Assembly (NCBI GenBank): GCA_021464415.1
Contig: CM038470.1
Span: 24,391,601 to 24,455,600 of the forward strand
Length of the DNA stretch: 64,000 nt
Direction: 5' to 3'
Origin: Lonicera japonica
Lineage: Eukaryota > Streptophyta > Magnoliopsida > Dipsacales > Caprifoliaceae
Numbering within the stretch: position 1 is the stretch's first letter; each line of letters opens with the position of its first letter. This document shows positions 33,172 to 44,905 of this stretch, piece after piece. A program made the translations under genes and the position numbers. Under the pieces are notes generated by a model that worked only from the letters and a program-made list of their open reading frames with translations, was not told the origin of the DNA and searched no databases.

Positions 33172-34269
33172 CTATATTCCAAGGATTCGAAATTGGTTGA
33201 CCTTCCATGTCTTGCAAATGATAGGATCCGGTTCCAGTGGCCGAATAATCATGTAAGGACCCTCCCAATTTTGCTAGAGTTTCCCATGGCTAGGTTTGAC
33301 TGCTGTGCCAAGTACCTTCCTTAAAACCATTTCTCCAACTTTAAATTCTCGTGGTTTCGTATTAGCTTTGTATTGCCTAGCCAAGGTATTTTGATAATTT
33401 GCCAAATGAGTTGCAGCCACTTCCCTTCTAGATTCGGCTAAATCCAATGCTTCCTCTAGTGCTTGATCATTATTTCCAATTTCAAACTGCACTGTTCGCA
33501 AAGTAGGTAAGCCAACTTCCAAAGGAATGATTTCCTCCGTTCCGTAAGTTAAAGAATAAGGAGTATCCCCTGTTGATCGGCGTGGTGTCATTCGAAAGGC
33601 CCAGAGTACTGAGTGTAATTCTTGTGCCCATTTTCCTTTCTTCTCTTCCAATCTTTTCTTCAAACCATCCAAGATAATTTTATTTGATGCTTCAGCCAAC
33701 CCATTGCCTTAGGGATAAGCTACACTAAAAAAGTGTTGTTTGATCCCATAAGCATTACATAATTCTTCAACCTTTTGATTCTTAAACTGCGTCCCGTTGT
33801 CTGAAACAAATACTTGAGGAATGCCGAATCTGGTGATAATATTTTTTCATAAAAAGCTACTAACATTAGATTCGGCAATGTTCGCCAAAGGAACTGCTTT
33901 TATCCACTTCGAAAAATAATTCGTGCCGACCAGAAGAAATTTTTTATTGCCCGGCGCCCGAGGAAATTGACCCATAATATCCAATCCCCACATAGCGAAA
34001 GGCCAGTGGCTGACAATGGGATGAAGAGCGGAAAGGTGTTGATGAATCATCAGGGAATGTTACTGGCATTTGTTGCATTTCTTCACATATTCTATGGCAT
34101 CCTTTTGCATATAGGGCCACCAATAGCCCTGAGATTTAGCCTTGTGAGCCAGAGATCGGCTTCCTGTATGACTACCGTAACTTCCTTCATGCAATTCGAA
34201 AAGACCATTATGTACTAGCTTTGGATGAATACACCTGAGATAAGGTCCCGAGAAGGATCTTTTATACAA
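33172..34269 (-). pseudogene. Integrase of Tat-type gypsy element (broken)
   Basis: Inserts element DNA into the host genome. The N-terminal zinc domain (from 34269) shows H...H and C-N-K-C near its end at ~34065. The core keeps WGLDIMGQF (~33995) and SDNGTQF (~33785), matching the first two D residues of the DDE triad, and NGLAEASNK (~33700) with its E. The C-terminus keeps the GPY-type motif NWEGPY (~33255). Stops at ~34059, 33846, ~33702 and ~33276 interrupt it, all in the same frame and each one transition away from the family residue (CAA, TGG or CAG). It ends at the TAG at 33172-33174. Confidence 0.88.
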
Positions 34270-34287
34270 CTTTTGTTAGGCAGACAG

Positions 34288-34866
34288 CTAGCATCCGCTA
34301 GCTTGCGCTTTGAACCAATAAGCCTCGTTACTGTCATTTAACAATGACCCGTCTTTTAGATAGTTGGTGATTGGATCCATCCAATTAATGCCCAATTTAA
34401 CTTCAATGTTGCACACTATTGGTTGTTCATCGATCTTTATACTCGGCCTTTGCACAAATTCTACTTCCACTGCTCGCTTTATTTCGGAATCCACAGCCGA
34501 AGCCAGAGTCGCCAAGGCATCTGCATGTGAGTTATTTGTTCTGGGGAACCTTTTGATATACATCGAATTAAACTTCTTCATCATTTTTTTAGCCAAATTC
34601 ATATACACTGCCATTCGCTCGTTCTTTGCCGCATATTCACCAGTTAACTGGTTCGCAACCAATTGAGAGTCACAATTAATTATCAGATCCTGAATTCCTA
34701 GCTGCACGGCCTTTTTCATACCCAATATCAAGGCTTCATACTCGGCCTCGTTGTTGCTCGCTTTAAAACCCAACTGAATTGCCTGTTCAATGATCCCTCT
34801 TTCTGGAGTTTTGAATACGATGCCCACACCTAAACCACCAGCTGTTAACGACCCATCGATATTCAA
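34288..34866 (-). pseudogene. Second (archaeal-type) RNase H of Tat element
   Basis: A 192-codon open stretch with NIDGSLTAGG, NNEAEYEAL, INCDSQLVANQ and HADALATLA, the four conserved blocks (D, E, D, D-containing) of an RNase H fold of the archaeal/plant type. It lies after the usual retroviral-type RNase H and before integrase, the position reported for the extra RNase H that Tat elements acquired. The catalytic D, E and D residues appear intact. Stops at 34869 and ~34287 isolate it. As a domain it would remove RNA from RNA:DNA hybrids. Confidence 0.85.
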
Positions 34867-34869
34867 GAG

Positions 34870-36360
34870 CTAGGAAACTGGATTCCTAGTGGATGCAGAC
34901 TTTTTGATCGGCTTAGGTTGTCTAGATTCAGTCACTTCGATATCATAATTTTGCCCCCTAGTTGGGGCAGGTAATTGGTTTTCTGTAGTAACTTTAACAT
35001 TCCCCGTGAACTCGAGAATAAAATCAGCAAGTACCTGCCCTTTAACAGAAGCCCTCGGCATATATTCGATATGAAATCTCCTTAGCTCAACAGACCATTT
35101 TTCCATTCGAGTGGATAAATCAGCTTTTCTGAGAGCCGCCTTGATTGGGCTGTTGGTGAGCACTTTGATCGGTTGGGCGTCAAAATAATGCCTCAATTTC
35201 TTGGATGCTATGATTAAAGCTAATACAAGTTTTTCCAGAGGCAAATAATTCAATTCTGGTCCTATCAAGTATTTACTTGTGAAATACACGGGCTTTTGTA
35301 CATTATCATGCTCTCTGATTAGGGCCAAACTTACTGCCCGATTAGAAGAAGCTAAATACATATAAAGTTTCTCATGAGGATCAGGGATATATATCAGTGG
35401 TGGGCTATTCAGGTATTGTTTCAGCTCGTCAAGAGCTTGATTACATTCCGAGGTCCGTATAAATTTTTTCGTTATTTTTAAAGATTTAAATAAAGGCATG
35501 CATTTATCAGAACATTTCGAAATGAATCGATTCAAAACGGCGATCATACCCGTGAGTTTTTGCTGTTCTTTTAGGTTCGTCGGCTTCTAAATGTTGATGA
35601 TTGCTTGTACCTTCTTTGAATTAGCTTCAATTCCTCGATAATTGACCAAAAAACCCAAGAACTTGCTGGAGCCAACCTCGAATGTACATTTTTCCGCGTT
35701 CAGCTTCATCTTATAATGTCTCAGAATCTCAAAAGTCTTGCCCAAGTCTTTGATATGATCGATTGCTTGCTTACTTTTCACCAACATATCATCCACATAG
35801 ACTTCCATGGATTTGCCGATTTTGTCTAGGAACATTTTTGTAACCAATCACTGGTAATTGGCTTCTACATTTTTGAGTCCGAAAGGCATGATTTTGTAAC
35901 AATATAATCCCATCGTGGTAATGAAAGCAGTGCACTCCTGATCTGGCCCGAATAATGGAATCTGATGGTACACCGAGTATGCATCAAGAAAACTGAACCT
36001 TTGATGACCGGCTGTCGAGTCTACAAGCTGATCAATTCTAGGAATTGGAAAACTATCTTTCGGACAAGCTTTATTCAAATTGGTGAAGTCAATACACATC
36101 TTCCATTTACCGTTCTTCATTTTAACTATCACAGGGTTAAAAATCCATTCCGAAAAATTAGCTTCTCGTATAGTTCCAGCTTTAAGCAATTTTTGAACTT
36201 CTTCTTCCATAGCCATAGCCTTTTCGGGAGACACCCGGCACGATTTTTGTTTAATCGGCTTGAAAGCAGGGTTTACATGCAACTTGTGGCACATTACGTC
36301 TGCCGATCTCCCAGGCATATCATAAGGTTGCCAGGAAAAAACATCAATATTCTTTCTCAA
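34870..36360 (-). pseudogene. Reverse transcriptase and first RNase H of Tat element (broken)
   Basis: Copies element RNA into DNA. Fingers and palm motifs are visible: KMKNGKWKMCIDFTNLN (~36110), FSFLDAYSVYHQI (~35980, catalytic D), MPFGLKN (~35880) and YVDD at 35799-35788. The first RNase H follows (~35400-34990) with YLASSNRAVS and the EKLVLALI/HYF helix region. The DAYSVYHQ motif differs from the usual DAYSGYHQ (G to V), which may itself impair activity. Stops at ~35850, ~35586 and 34869 break the frame without shifting it. Confidence 0.9.
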
Positions 36361-36801
36361 GAATTCAGTGAGATCTTACTTTTGTTCAGTCGTCAAACTG
36401 CTGCCAACCAAAAAATGTTTATCTTTATCATCTGTCCCTTCTATTATGGGGACTTTAACTAAGTCTTCGAAAACCCTTTCTCCTGGTCGTTCCCTGGCCC
36501 CACCATCCACAGGCGGACCGCTCTTTGATTGCTATTGCTTATGTTCCTTGCCCTTCCTCTGATTTGAGGGATCGGGCGCATCATTTTCCTTACATGTCTC
36601 TTCGTCATTTTGCTTGGTAGATTTCATCTGTTCAACGTGGGTGTTTTCTTTTATTTTCGATAGCGGTCATCTGACCGCTAATTTGAAGTAGTATCTGGCA
36701 TCTTCTTCTTTACCTCGAACTACACAAACCCCCTTAGGAGTAGGAAACTTCAATTTCTAATGAAAAGGTGAGGCGACTGCTCTTATTTCCCTAAGCCAAT
36801 T
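36361..36801 (-). pseudogene. Linker between protease and reverse transcriptase of Tat element
   Basis: In the same frame as gag and pol but with stops at 36801, ~36758, ~36674, ~36533 and 36369. Polar and charged, with an EEDARYYFKLAVR-like stretch; no domain recognised. In the family this part is poorly conserved. Confidence 0.6.
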
Positions 36802-37149
36802 TCATCCAAGCAAAGCATTATATGGAGACTCAATGTTCATTACGAAAAAATCTGTTACAACCACCATTTCTGCAATTCGAACTGGAACACTAACAATATA
36901 GATCGGCCAGACTACATTACCACTAAAGTTGTAAATCGGAAAATCCACTTGCCGAATATACTTGTTCGAAATAAACGGTTTCAACTCATTGTAGGCTTTC
37001 AGGTACATCACCTCAGAAGAGCTGCCTGGGTCAATTAAAACTTGTTTGACATCGAAGTTGCAGATATTGGCCATTATAACCAAAGCATCATTATGAGGAA
37101 TGTCTACTACTTCCGAGTCTTCCTCTGAAAAAGACAACTGATATACCAC
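36802..37149 (-). pseudogene. Aspartic protease of Tat element
   Basis: Open for 115 codons. Motif VLIDPGSSSEVMY (~37040-37000) matches the plant gypsy protease active site, usually VLIDxGSSADVLY. Further blocks FPIYNFSG and ESPYNALLG fit the family's later conserved strands. Preceded and followed by in-frame stops (37164, 36801). It would mature Gag-Pol inside particles. Confidence 0.8.
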
Positions 37150-37164
37150 ATTATTCTCCCGATC

Positions 37165-38949
37165 TCATTTTGGAGGAGCCAATATCGACATGACCTCTTT
37201 AATTGGATGAGCCTCTGCCCATAACTTTGCTCGAGCCAGCCATGCTCGCAAATGGTTCCTTGTCACCTTTGACCTATTAATGACCCCATGTATAGCTTCA
37301 ATTATCCCAACAACAAGTTTAACCACTTGAGCTGAAGTACACTTTTTCTCGATCATTCTTGGTTGCTCATTTGACTTTACATCATCACGCTTTATATATT
37401 TAGATAATCGGCCTTGTTCGACCAATTCTTCCAAAAATTGCTTCAAAGTCCTGCAGGTTTCTGTCATATGTCCACGGTCCTTATGATTGGAGCATTTAAG
37501 TGCAGAGTTTTGTGTCTTAGGGTCGCCGAACATAGGCCTTGGCCATCTGAAGAACTCTTCATTTTTAATCTCCTGCATGATTTTATGGATGGGCTTATTA
37601 AACACCGTATTTACGCCTTTAAAAGCATTCAACTTCTTATCATCATCACCATTATCTTTTTGATCATGATCCCTTTTACTCTTCTTATCCTTATTGTCAT
37701 CCCTTCAATCATCATTCCCATTTTTGTCCCTTTTGAATCCCTGTTGCTTATTCATGGCCTTATAGTCGTCTTTCACCCTTGAGAATTTGTCAACTTAAGC
37801 GAGTAAATCATTGAACGTTTTGAGAGGTCGGCATGTTAAATCATTGTAAATGACATTGCTATTATACGGCAAACCAAACTTGAAAGTGCTTAGAGAGAAT
37901 CTTGAATCACAATCTTCAGTTTCTTAATATAACTCAAAATACCGTTGAGAATACTCACGCAGAGTTTCGCCTTGTTTCTTCCTAAGTTGGGTTAAAGCCC
38001 CGGGACCCTTAATCATTCTGCTATTTGTAATGAACCGAGCGGTGAATTGCTCGGCCAACTCTTTGAAACTATCAATCTTTGCAGGAGGCAACTTATCAAA
38101 CCACTTGAGCGCAGTGTCCCCTAAGCTGGCTAGGAACATCCTGCATATGAGAGCTTCCTCGCCTCTCCAGTAAGCCATAACTTGTTTGTAGTGACGCACA
38201 TGGTTGGCCGGGTCAAATCGGCTGTCATAAATATTGAACTTCGGTTGTCCAAATTTCTTTAGAGGAGGTGCATTCTGAATGCGTTCAGTAAATGGAGAGC
38301 CGTGATCTTCTCCTAAGGCTCTTCTTGCTAATTTTGCAGCCAACTTCTCATCCTCTATTTTATCGGCTATGGCTGAATAGATTAATTTTCGTAAATCTTT
38401 CTCTGCCCAATTTTTCAACAGGTTTTCCTTTTTTTCAACTACTTGTACTGGCTTAGTCATCTTATTAGGCTTATAAACTCCTTTTGTCCCTAAGCGTTCG
38501 AAAACACTGTGATGGCCTGACCGATTTGGACTAGCTTGACGTTCCTTTTCATCAACAATGCCTTCGCTTAACTTCCTTTTGGAATTAACCTCATCATACT
38601 CATCCTTTGAGGAAGAGATAACAGTCTCAGCCTCCCTCAGTTCAGCCACTTTGAATGGCTCTTGAACCACTTTTCTAAGCATTTGTTCCTTAAGGAGTTA
38701 TGACACTATCTCATTTTCTCGTCGTAATTTAGCCATTGCAACATATTCATTTAAAACAGGAGCATTTCCTTTAGGATAGTTGGGATCGTAAAAATAGTTA
38801 GATGAATGAGTATGGGAATGATCTAAATTTGGTTGCCTGGGTACATTGATTACAGGTCTATTTGTATTCAGGTTCAGATTTGGATTTGGATCTACAACAG
38901 TGACTACGTTTGAATTATCACCGATCTGCTGGCTTCTAGTTTGAACCAT
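37165..38949 (-). pseudogene. Gag of Tat-type gypsy element (broken)
   Basis: Begins MVQTRSQQ at 38949, 165 bases after the primer site. The Retrotrans_gag domain (Pfam PF03732-like) spans ~38310-37930, with W at AYWRGEEA, TALKWFDKLPP and LTQLRKKQGETLREYSQRY. A zinc-knuckle variant CSNHKDRGHMTETC (~37490) has the C-H-H-C pattern common in Tat Gags. Stops at ~38697, 37923, ~37795, ~37705 and 37164 interrupt the single frame. Gag would form particles and bind element RNA. Confidence 0.88.
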
Positions 38950-39113
38950 TTTTAAACGGTTATAACAAAGGACTTTCCACCAAATTTTGAATCAAATGAG
39001 ACAATCGAAAGGAAAATAACAAAATGAATAATAGAGCTTGAAGGACACGGAGAGATAGTAAAAAGCAAATATCTAATTACTCGAAAATGAGAACAAGCTT
39101 TTCGTTGCAGATT

Positions 39114-39129
39114 CCCACAGATGGCGCCA
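39114..39129 (-). promoter_or_regulatory. Primer-binding site of gypsy element
   Basis: The minus strand reads TGGCGCCATCTGTGGG, two bases after the 5' LTR. TGGCGCC is the common start of plant gypsy primer sites. Confidence 0.85.
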
Positions 39130-39131
39130 AT

Positions 39132-39781
39132 TGTACGTGGTGTATTTGTTTGCTAAAGTAGAACCAGAGTAAAACTAGTCCAAACTGGTAGAGATGGTAA
39201 TTGGATCGAGGTTTATGGCGGAATTCCCTTAATTTCTTTCTCCAACTCTCATCGCTCCTCCTTCTAGAGAGACTCCCCTTTTCTATTTATATATATCTTT
39301 TTCGTGCTCCCCAAGCTAGATTAGGTCACAAATAAAATGACCATCCAGGGTATACCTTGTGGTCCTTGTGAAATTCATCTCCTCCTTCCATGTGAGGGGA
39401 GCACAACTGTTGTAACCAATTTCTCTGCACTTTACACGTGTCACTTTGTCATTCATTTTTGAAGTAAGCATTTATCATACTATATTATTATAGGTGTCAT
39501 TTTCTTATTGATTAGGATGCTCATGTCGGCATTTTCTCCGTCTATAGGTCTGAAATCTTTCTTAGGTCGATTATCTTCTACTCGGCGGTTGTCCCTTTTT
39601 TCTCGGCTCGCTATCGCCTTTTACTCGGTAAATATTTTATATTGCCTCTTATGTTGTTGGGCCTCATTTGTAATCCGTTCTATCCTTAATGATAGTTGGA
39701 CCTCGTCTTTTCCATTCGGCCCATGAGGAAATGCTAAGGCCAATTCAGCCCACAAAGGAATGCTAAAATCATGCTCCCACA
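39132..39781 (-). repeat. 5' LTR of Tat-type gypsy element
   Basis: 650 bp, partner of 28214-28861, with TG...CA ends. Retains a TATA-like TATTTATATATATC on the plus strand (~39282); on the coding minus strand the corresponding run is ATATATATAAATAG, a plausible promoter. Confidence 0.92.
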
Positions 39782-42763
39782 ATATTTATAATCTTTTTTT
39801 TCCTGTTGTAGGATATCTCCTTATTATCCAACTCATGGTGAGTTGCAGGTAAGCAAATAGCTTTGGTACGTCATCGTATTTTATTTATGACCTCAAACTA
39901 ACTGAAATTGGGCTTTTAATTTTTCAAACTCTAATTAAGCACAATATTTCTTGCTCCTTATAAAACTTAAAACAATTCATATCCCGGAGGCCATTTTTTT
40001 TTACGTACTTCAATCCTTGTGTAAATGTAAATATGTATGTGATGCTAACAAAGAAAATATTGTTTAAGGCTGTGAAAATATATGTCAACTACAAAAGTCA
40101 ATCCAGCTCTCTCTATCTATATATACACATATATATATATATATATATATATGTATAAACCAATATAATTTACATACATATATATTTCTGTTGCAACCGA
40201 AAATTTTAAATTCCTTGTTGGCCCAAACCAAGCTTAGACAATGTGAGTACACCTATTTAATTATCTCCATTTTTTACAACACCCTTTTATGTCATAACTA
40301 AATTTCTACAAGTAAAACCCTCTCAAGGCTTATTAGCATATAACTCTTTCTCCCTATGGACTCCTCATTTAGTTCATCTTCGATCAACCAATATGTTGGA
40401 TCAAAGTAGTAAAAATACAGATGATATATTTGGTATTACGTTGCAAGACAGCAAAGGACACAATATTTATATCGAGAGATGATATATTTATATATATATA
40501 TATATATATTTTGATCCCTTTCAGTTAAAAATGGTGTATGCGTTGTTCAGTGGTTTGGGCATCTTAGCAAGGTAATATCCATCCTTGATGAATATTGTGA
40601 TTTCAATTTTCTTGAGTTTCTAAGAATGTCGTTAAGTCGTTATACCAAACTACTACACTTTGTGATCATGATTTTTTTTTTTAAGGTTTTGTGTTACTTG
40701 TTCTGTGACCACAATTAACAATTCTTACTCTCACAGTGCTATTCCATTGCTTATGGTTTACCATAATGAATGTTGATTTCACTTATTGTCGAATGTTGTT
40801 GTTTTGCTATATATTTCACAACGCTTAATTAATTAATTAATTTTCTTTTTCAATATGTTTATGTCATCGTCAATTTTCTGTTTGATCCGAATTATTTTTC
40901 TACCATCTAAATGTATTTATATTTCCCTTTTGTCCATGTTTCCTAGATATTTGGTAATCATCACTTTTTGGATATTCTTGTGCTTTTTTATTGACGTGAA
41001 TTTATATAATTTACATTGTTTTGTATGATTCACTTTCTTGTTTGTTTTTCATTGTTTTCACTGAGTCGTTGAATGGTACACAATTTTCTTAGTATACCCG
41101 AAAGTTTTTAACACTTTTTATGTTCCACTTTTATGAACATATATTTTGCCACAATAAACAATTTATGATATGTGCTCACCATTAAAGTCTGTAGGTTTTG
41201 ATTCATATAGTTAGTTGTTGACTTGTTTCAAATTTTAAATGCAAATGATAGAATCAAGTTTTAAAATTGAATTTTTGGTAAATCCTTTTGCTAGATTGTA
41301 GCTAAATTATTTAAGTTTGAGTTTGAGTTTGAATTTGAATTTGATTTTTTTAATTAATTTGCGTAATTTTAACTAGTTAATTAATTTGTCAAGCATATCT
41401 TTAATAAGGGTAGTCTTGGAATATATTTAATAATTCAAAAGAAATAAATAAAATATAATATTGTCCTTCAAACTAAACTTATCATCAAAACTAATCCTCC
41501 AAAAATATTGCCATTTGTTAAAAAGAGAGTAATAAATTTGTCCTTTATAAAAAAATGCCCCTAAAATTAATGGACTAACCACAGGAAGATGCAACCAAAG
41601 AATTCTTAAAGTCACTTTAATAGGATTCCGACCATCACCATATACCGTGCACTATTTTAACAAACAAATTAAAAACCCAATTATGTATAACTGTATATAT
41701 GCGTTTATTCTTAAAAGAAAATAAATATATATATATATATACATTTTTAAATCATGCTCCATGGTTCTATTCAAAGCCTTCAAACCGAACAACCACTTGC
41801 TTTGGTCCTTGATTTAAGTACCCATACAAAAGATACAGATTTATATATATACTTTAATTTGGTATGGGTGTAGAAAAAAGAAAAATATTAAGCTATCAAT
41901 ACTAGAAAGAGTTTTCAAGAACTACAATGGTTCCCCCCTCCCCTCCCCTCCACCCCCCTCCAAACCCCCCCCCCCCCCCCCCCCCTCCAAACAAAATCTG
42001 TCTTTAACCGAAATGGGGCAAACGGCTCATGAATGAATGAGTTGTAGGCCAGAAGGATTTCACTTTTGGCTCTTTTCAAACTCCCACCAATATAGTCAAT
42101 CCCAACCAATTAATCAAAATGGTCTACGCACCTAGACATATTTTACACATACCATGAATAAACATTGCATAGGAATAACGTAGGTATAGAGTTTATATCC
42201 CCTACCTCAATTCAGTATTAGATTATCAGAGTTTTGTTCTAGATTGCCGCTCCTATCGCCAACTGCCTCTGTCCACGCTGCTTCTAGCCGAACAAAGAAA
42301 TTAAATACTAGATTTTTTGTGTTTCCTTCTGTCTTTCGTTAAACGTGTCCCCTTTTTTTTTGAAGTACCTCACGTTCTTAAGGAAGTTGATAAAAATTTC
42401 ATGTCTCTCTCACATGGTAAATATTATCACACCCTTTATCTTAAAATAATAAAACTAATAAAGAAAAAAAATACGGGACTTTACAAGTCATATATTTAAT
42501 ATCATCTTTCTAAATATTTATAAGCGTAAATTCTACCATTGTCTCGCAATAACATGGTCTTTCGACTCTATCATTTCCGAAAACTAAAATCATTTAAGTT
42601 TAATTAATTTATAAAATTTACTTAAAATTCTTCCGCAACCAAACTTATATATAATGTCAAAACATTCACTATATCTATTAAAACATGCCATATATCTAAC
42701 AATCCAACTTTATTTTTATCAATTAAACTAGGCATCCAATAAGAAGAATTGTATTTAACATTA
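39782..42763. other. AT-rich intergenic stretch
   Basis: No gene supported. It contains TA runs (~40129-40152 and ~40490-40510), a GAGTTTGAGTTTGAATTTGA run near 41317, and a homopolymer C tract described separately. Splice-like phrases such as GCAGGTAAG (~39848) occur but without coding segments. Confidence 0.5.
41935..41990 (-). repeat. C-rich tract, potential G-quadruplex on the minus strand
   Basis: C21 at 41965-41985, preceded by CCCCCCTCC, CCCCTCC and CCCTCCCC blocks. On the minus strand there are at least five G-runs of four or more within ~55 bases. Confidence 0.9.
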
Positions 42764-43700
42764 GGGAGCGTTTGGCGCGCCGGATAATGAGGTATGATAG
42801 AATAAGATAAAGGCCGGATATGATAAGAGTCGGAATTAGTCGGATTGGAATTATGTGGGATAGGATTGGAAATGAATCATTCGGATAAGAATTAAGTAGG
42901 ATCGGATAGGATAAGGACCATTCGAATAAAAATTTAATAAACTTTACATTTGACGGAGTTCTGAATTACAAGTTCAGATATTATATATAATACAACTTGC
43001 TTTTCTTTTAAAAATATATGCAATTTTAATTGTTTTTCACAATTTTTTTTTACTAATGCGATTTTCCTATTTATAAAAAAGTTTCGTAAGAAACTCTGTC
43101 GAGAGAAAAGTTATATATTATATACAATATTTACAAATTAGGCATTAAGTACAATTTCAAATTCTAATGTTACCCTTTTTTCTAAAATTAAAGTTTCTTA
43201 TAAATACCTTCATTTAATAAAATAAATAAATAAAAATATCATATTATATAAGAAATGAATTTTATTAGTTTAGTTACTGTGATTTTGGATGGTTAAAAAT
43301 TTTCATTAATAAATTTGATTATCTAAAAGGTGTAAAGAAAAAGATTAAAATAAAAATATAATAAAAAAAATAATTTTTATATTTATTTTGTTATCCGGCA
43401 ACCATGAGATAAAATAATACCTAGGAGTGGTTTATATTTATCAGGTTCTAAAGGGATAAAATTACAATTAATCATGAGTGCAATCTAGTCCCGTGATACA
43501 CCAAATGCGGGATGGGATTAAAATATCTTATCCGTCATTGTGCATCCCATGTTGCACCAAATGCGGGATATGATTAAAATATCCTATCCGCCATTGTGCA
43601 AACATATGATAGGATTTATTTATCTTATCATTTTCGACAACAAACACCAGATAGAATTAATTAATCCAATACTACTTCAAATCTCGTGCGACAAACACCA
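42764..43700. mobile_element. Harbinger-like non-autonomous element
   Basis: 937 bp. The left end reads GGGAGCGTTTGGCGCGCC. The right end, reverse-complemented, reads TGGTGTTTGTCGCACGAG, sharing the GTTTG-CGC core. It is flanked by TTA on both sides (42761-42763, 43701-43703), the Harbinger target. An internal duplicated segment, CACCAAATGCGGGATRKGAT at ~43500 and ~43555, adds to the structure. No coding capacity; the middle is very AT-rich. Confidence 0.5.
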
Positions 43701-43703
43701 TTA

Positions 43704-44029
43704 AAGTATTAAATTAATATAGTCAATTAGTATAAATACGTGCAATGAAATTAATTAAATATACTAATTGTAACTCTAGCAAAAATTTATACTAGCATGA
43801 AATTAATTGAAGAATAAAACTGAAGTTCTAAATCTTCAAAATGAAACTTAAAGGGAAAGAAGAAAAAAAATTTAAAGAGGGAGAGAGTGCTTGGCATACC
43901 GCCGAATTCCTCCCAATGCTGCGGTCATCATATCAATTTATTATTACCATTTTGATGCTTTAGGGCTTGATCTAATTTAATGGGCTTGAATTGTTTGGCC
44001 CATTCTTGGTTGACTTTTGCTGGACATGG
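43704..44029. other. Intergenic stretch, nothing recognised
   Basis: AT-rich sequence before a diverged family B copy; no gene. Confidence 0.4.
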
Positions 44030-44560
44030 ATTTTTGGAGCGAAGATATATTATTTATTGGCAATTCGATAATTAAAATAGATTATAAGTAGGATATATAT
44101 ATACACTTATGGCACATAATATTGGGTTGACGCTTATTAGATTTAGGTTCTCTTATGGGTTGATTAGTGAGATGCAATTCATTTGTTGTACGAGTGTTTT
44201 GGGGGTGTTTACACTTCAAAAACGTTACAATAAGGACCTAATAATTAAGACAAACTTCTTAGCGGGTCTTCACGAGTGTAGTATTTTATGACATGATTAA
44301 TTGTCTAGTTTAATTTGATGCTTTTTATGAATCAAATAATTATGCTAGGTATAATTATATAATCTTACCCGGACATTTTGTCCGTCTCTAATGAGATAAA
44401 ACACCTTTATAAGATAAAAAATTCACCTCGATAGAGAAAGAAGAGGGATTATGCGAGATGAGTTGGCTATTATGCAAGGAATGGAGTATTACGGATTTGG
44501 CATGTTTTACTGATATAGTGCGGTTTGTGAGTTGATTTCATGCTAGGAATGAAGTTTGCT
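44030..44560 (+). repeat. Family B dispersed repeat, diverged copy
   Basis: Shares with 15430-15900 the phrases TTATTGGCAATTC, GATGCTTTTTA, GGACATTTTGTCC, AAGAAGAGGGATT and GAGTTGGCTATT. Less similar than the 15 kb and 58 kb copies are to each other. Confidence 0.65.
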
Positions 44561-44599
44561 TTCATCTCCACAAAATCATAAAAAATAGAGAAAAGAAGA

Positions 44600-44905
44600 A
44601 GAAAATTAAGGAAGACGAGAGGATATAGTTAGAGGCTGCTTGAGTATATGCGGTACATACAGTTTAAAATTGACATAAGGATATAATAAGATACATTCCT
44701 TAGCAGGTTTGTATGAATGAGTGGAATTTCTAAATCTGAAAATATTGTTGATAATTATCATTTTATAATTATGTTATTACAAAGAGACTCAAATTGAGTA
44801 TACATAGTACTTGAAATAAACCCAAGGATATAGGAGAAAAAGGAAAAGTCAAGTACATAAATATTTAAGGAACGACTCAATTAATAATTTTTTTTTCTTC
44901 ATACG
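44600..44905 (+). repeat. Family D repeat, unsplit copy
   Basis: Its left part (CATTCCTTAGCAGGTTTGTA, ~44693) matches ~21273 and its right part (CGACTCAATTAATAATTTTT, ~44873) matches ~23132. The two parts are adjacent here but ~1.7 kb apart in the other copy. Confidence 0.6.

Larger units (their letters stand above)
28214..39781 (-). mobile_element. Ty3/gypsy LTR retrotransposon, Tat lineage, with antisense genes
   Basis: About 11.6 kb in minus orientation. LTRs lie at 28214-28861 and 39132-39781. The primer site, gag, protease, reverse transcriptase, RNase H, a second RNase H, integrase, a minisatellite, two genes on the opposite strand and a polypurine tract follow in that order. Reverse transcriptase before integrase is the gypsy order. 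Two RNase H domains, a long region between integrase and the 3' LTR, and antisense genes there are traits reported for Tat-lineage elements. No chromodomain is seen. The flanks GTATC and ATATT agree at 3 of 5 positions, so the target duplication is decayed or uncertain. Gag-pol has many stops; this copy is not autonomous. Confidence 0.93.

Noticed and set aside
39782..41760. Possible host gene introns with phrases such as GCAGGTAAG
   Set aside because: No flanking coding segments or protein similarity; splice-like strings are frequent by chance.
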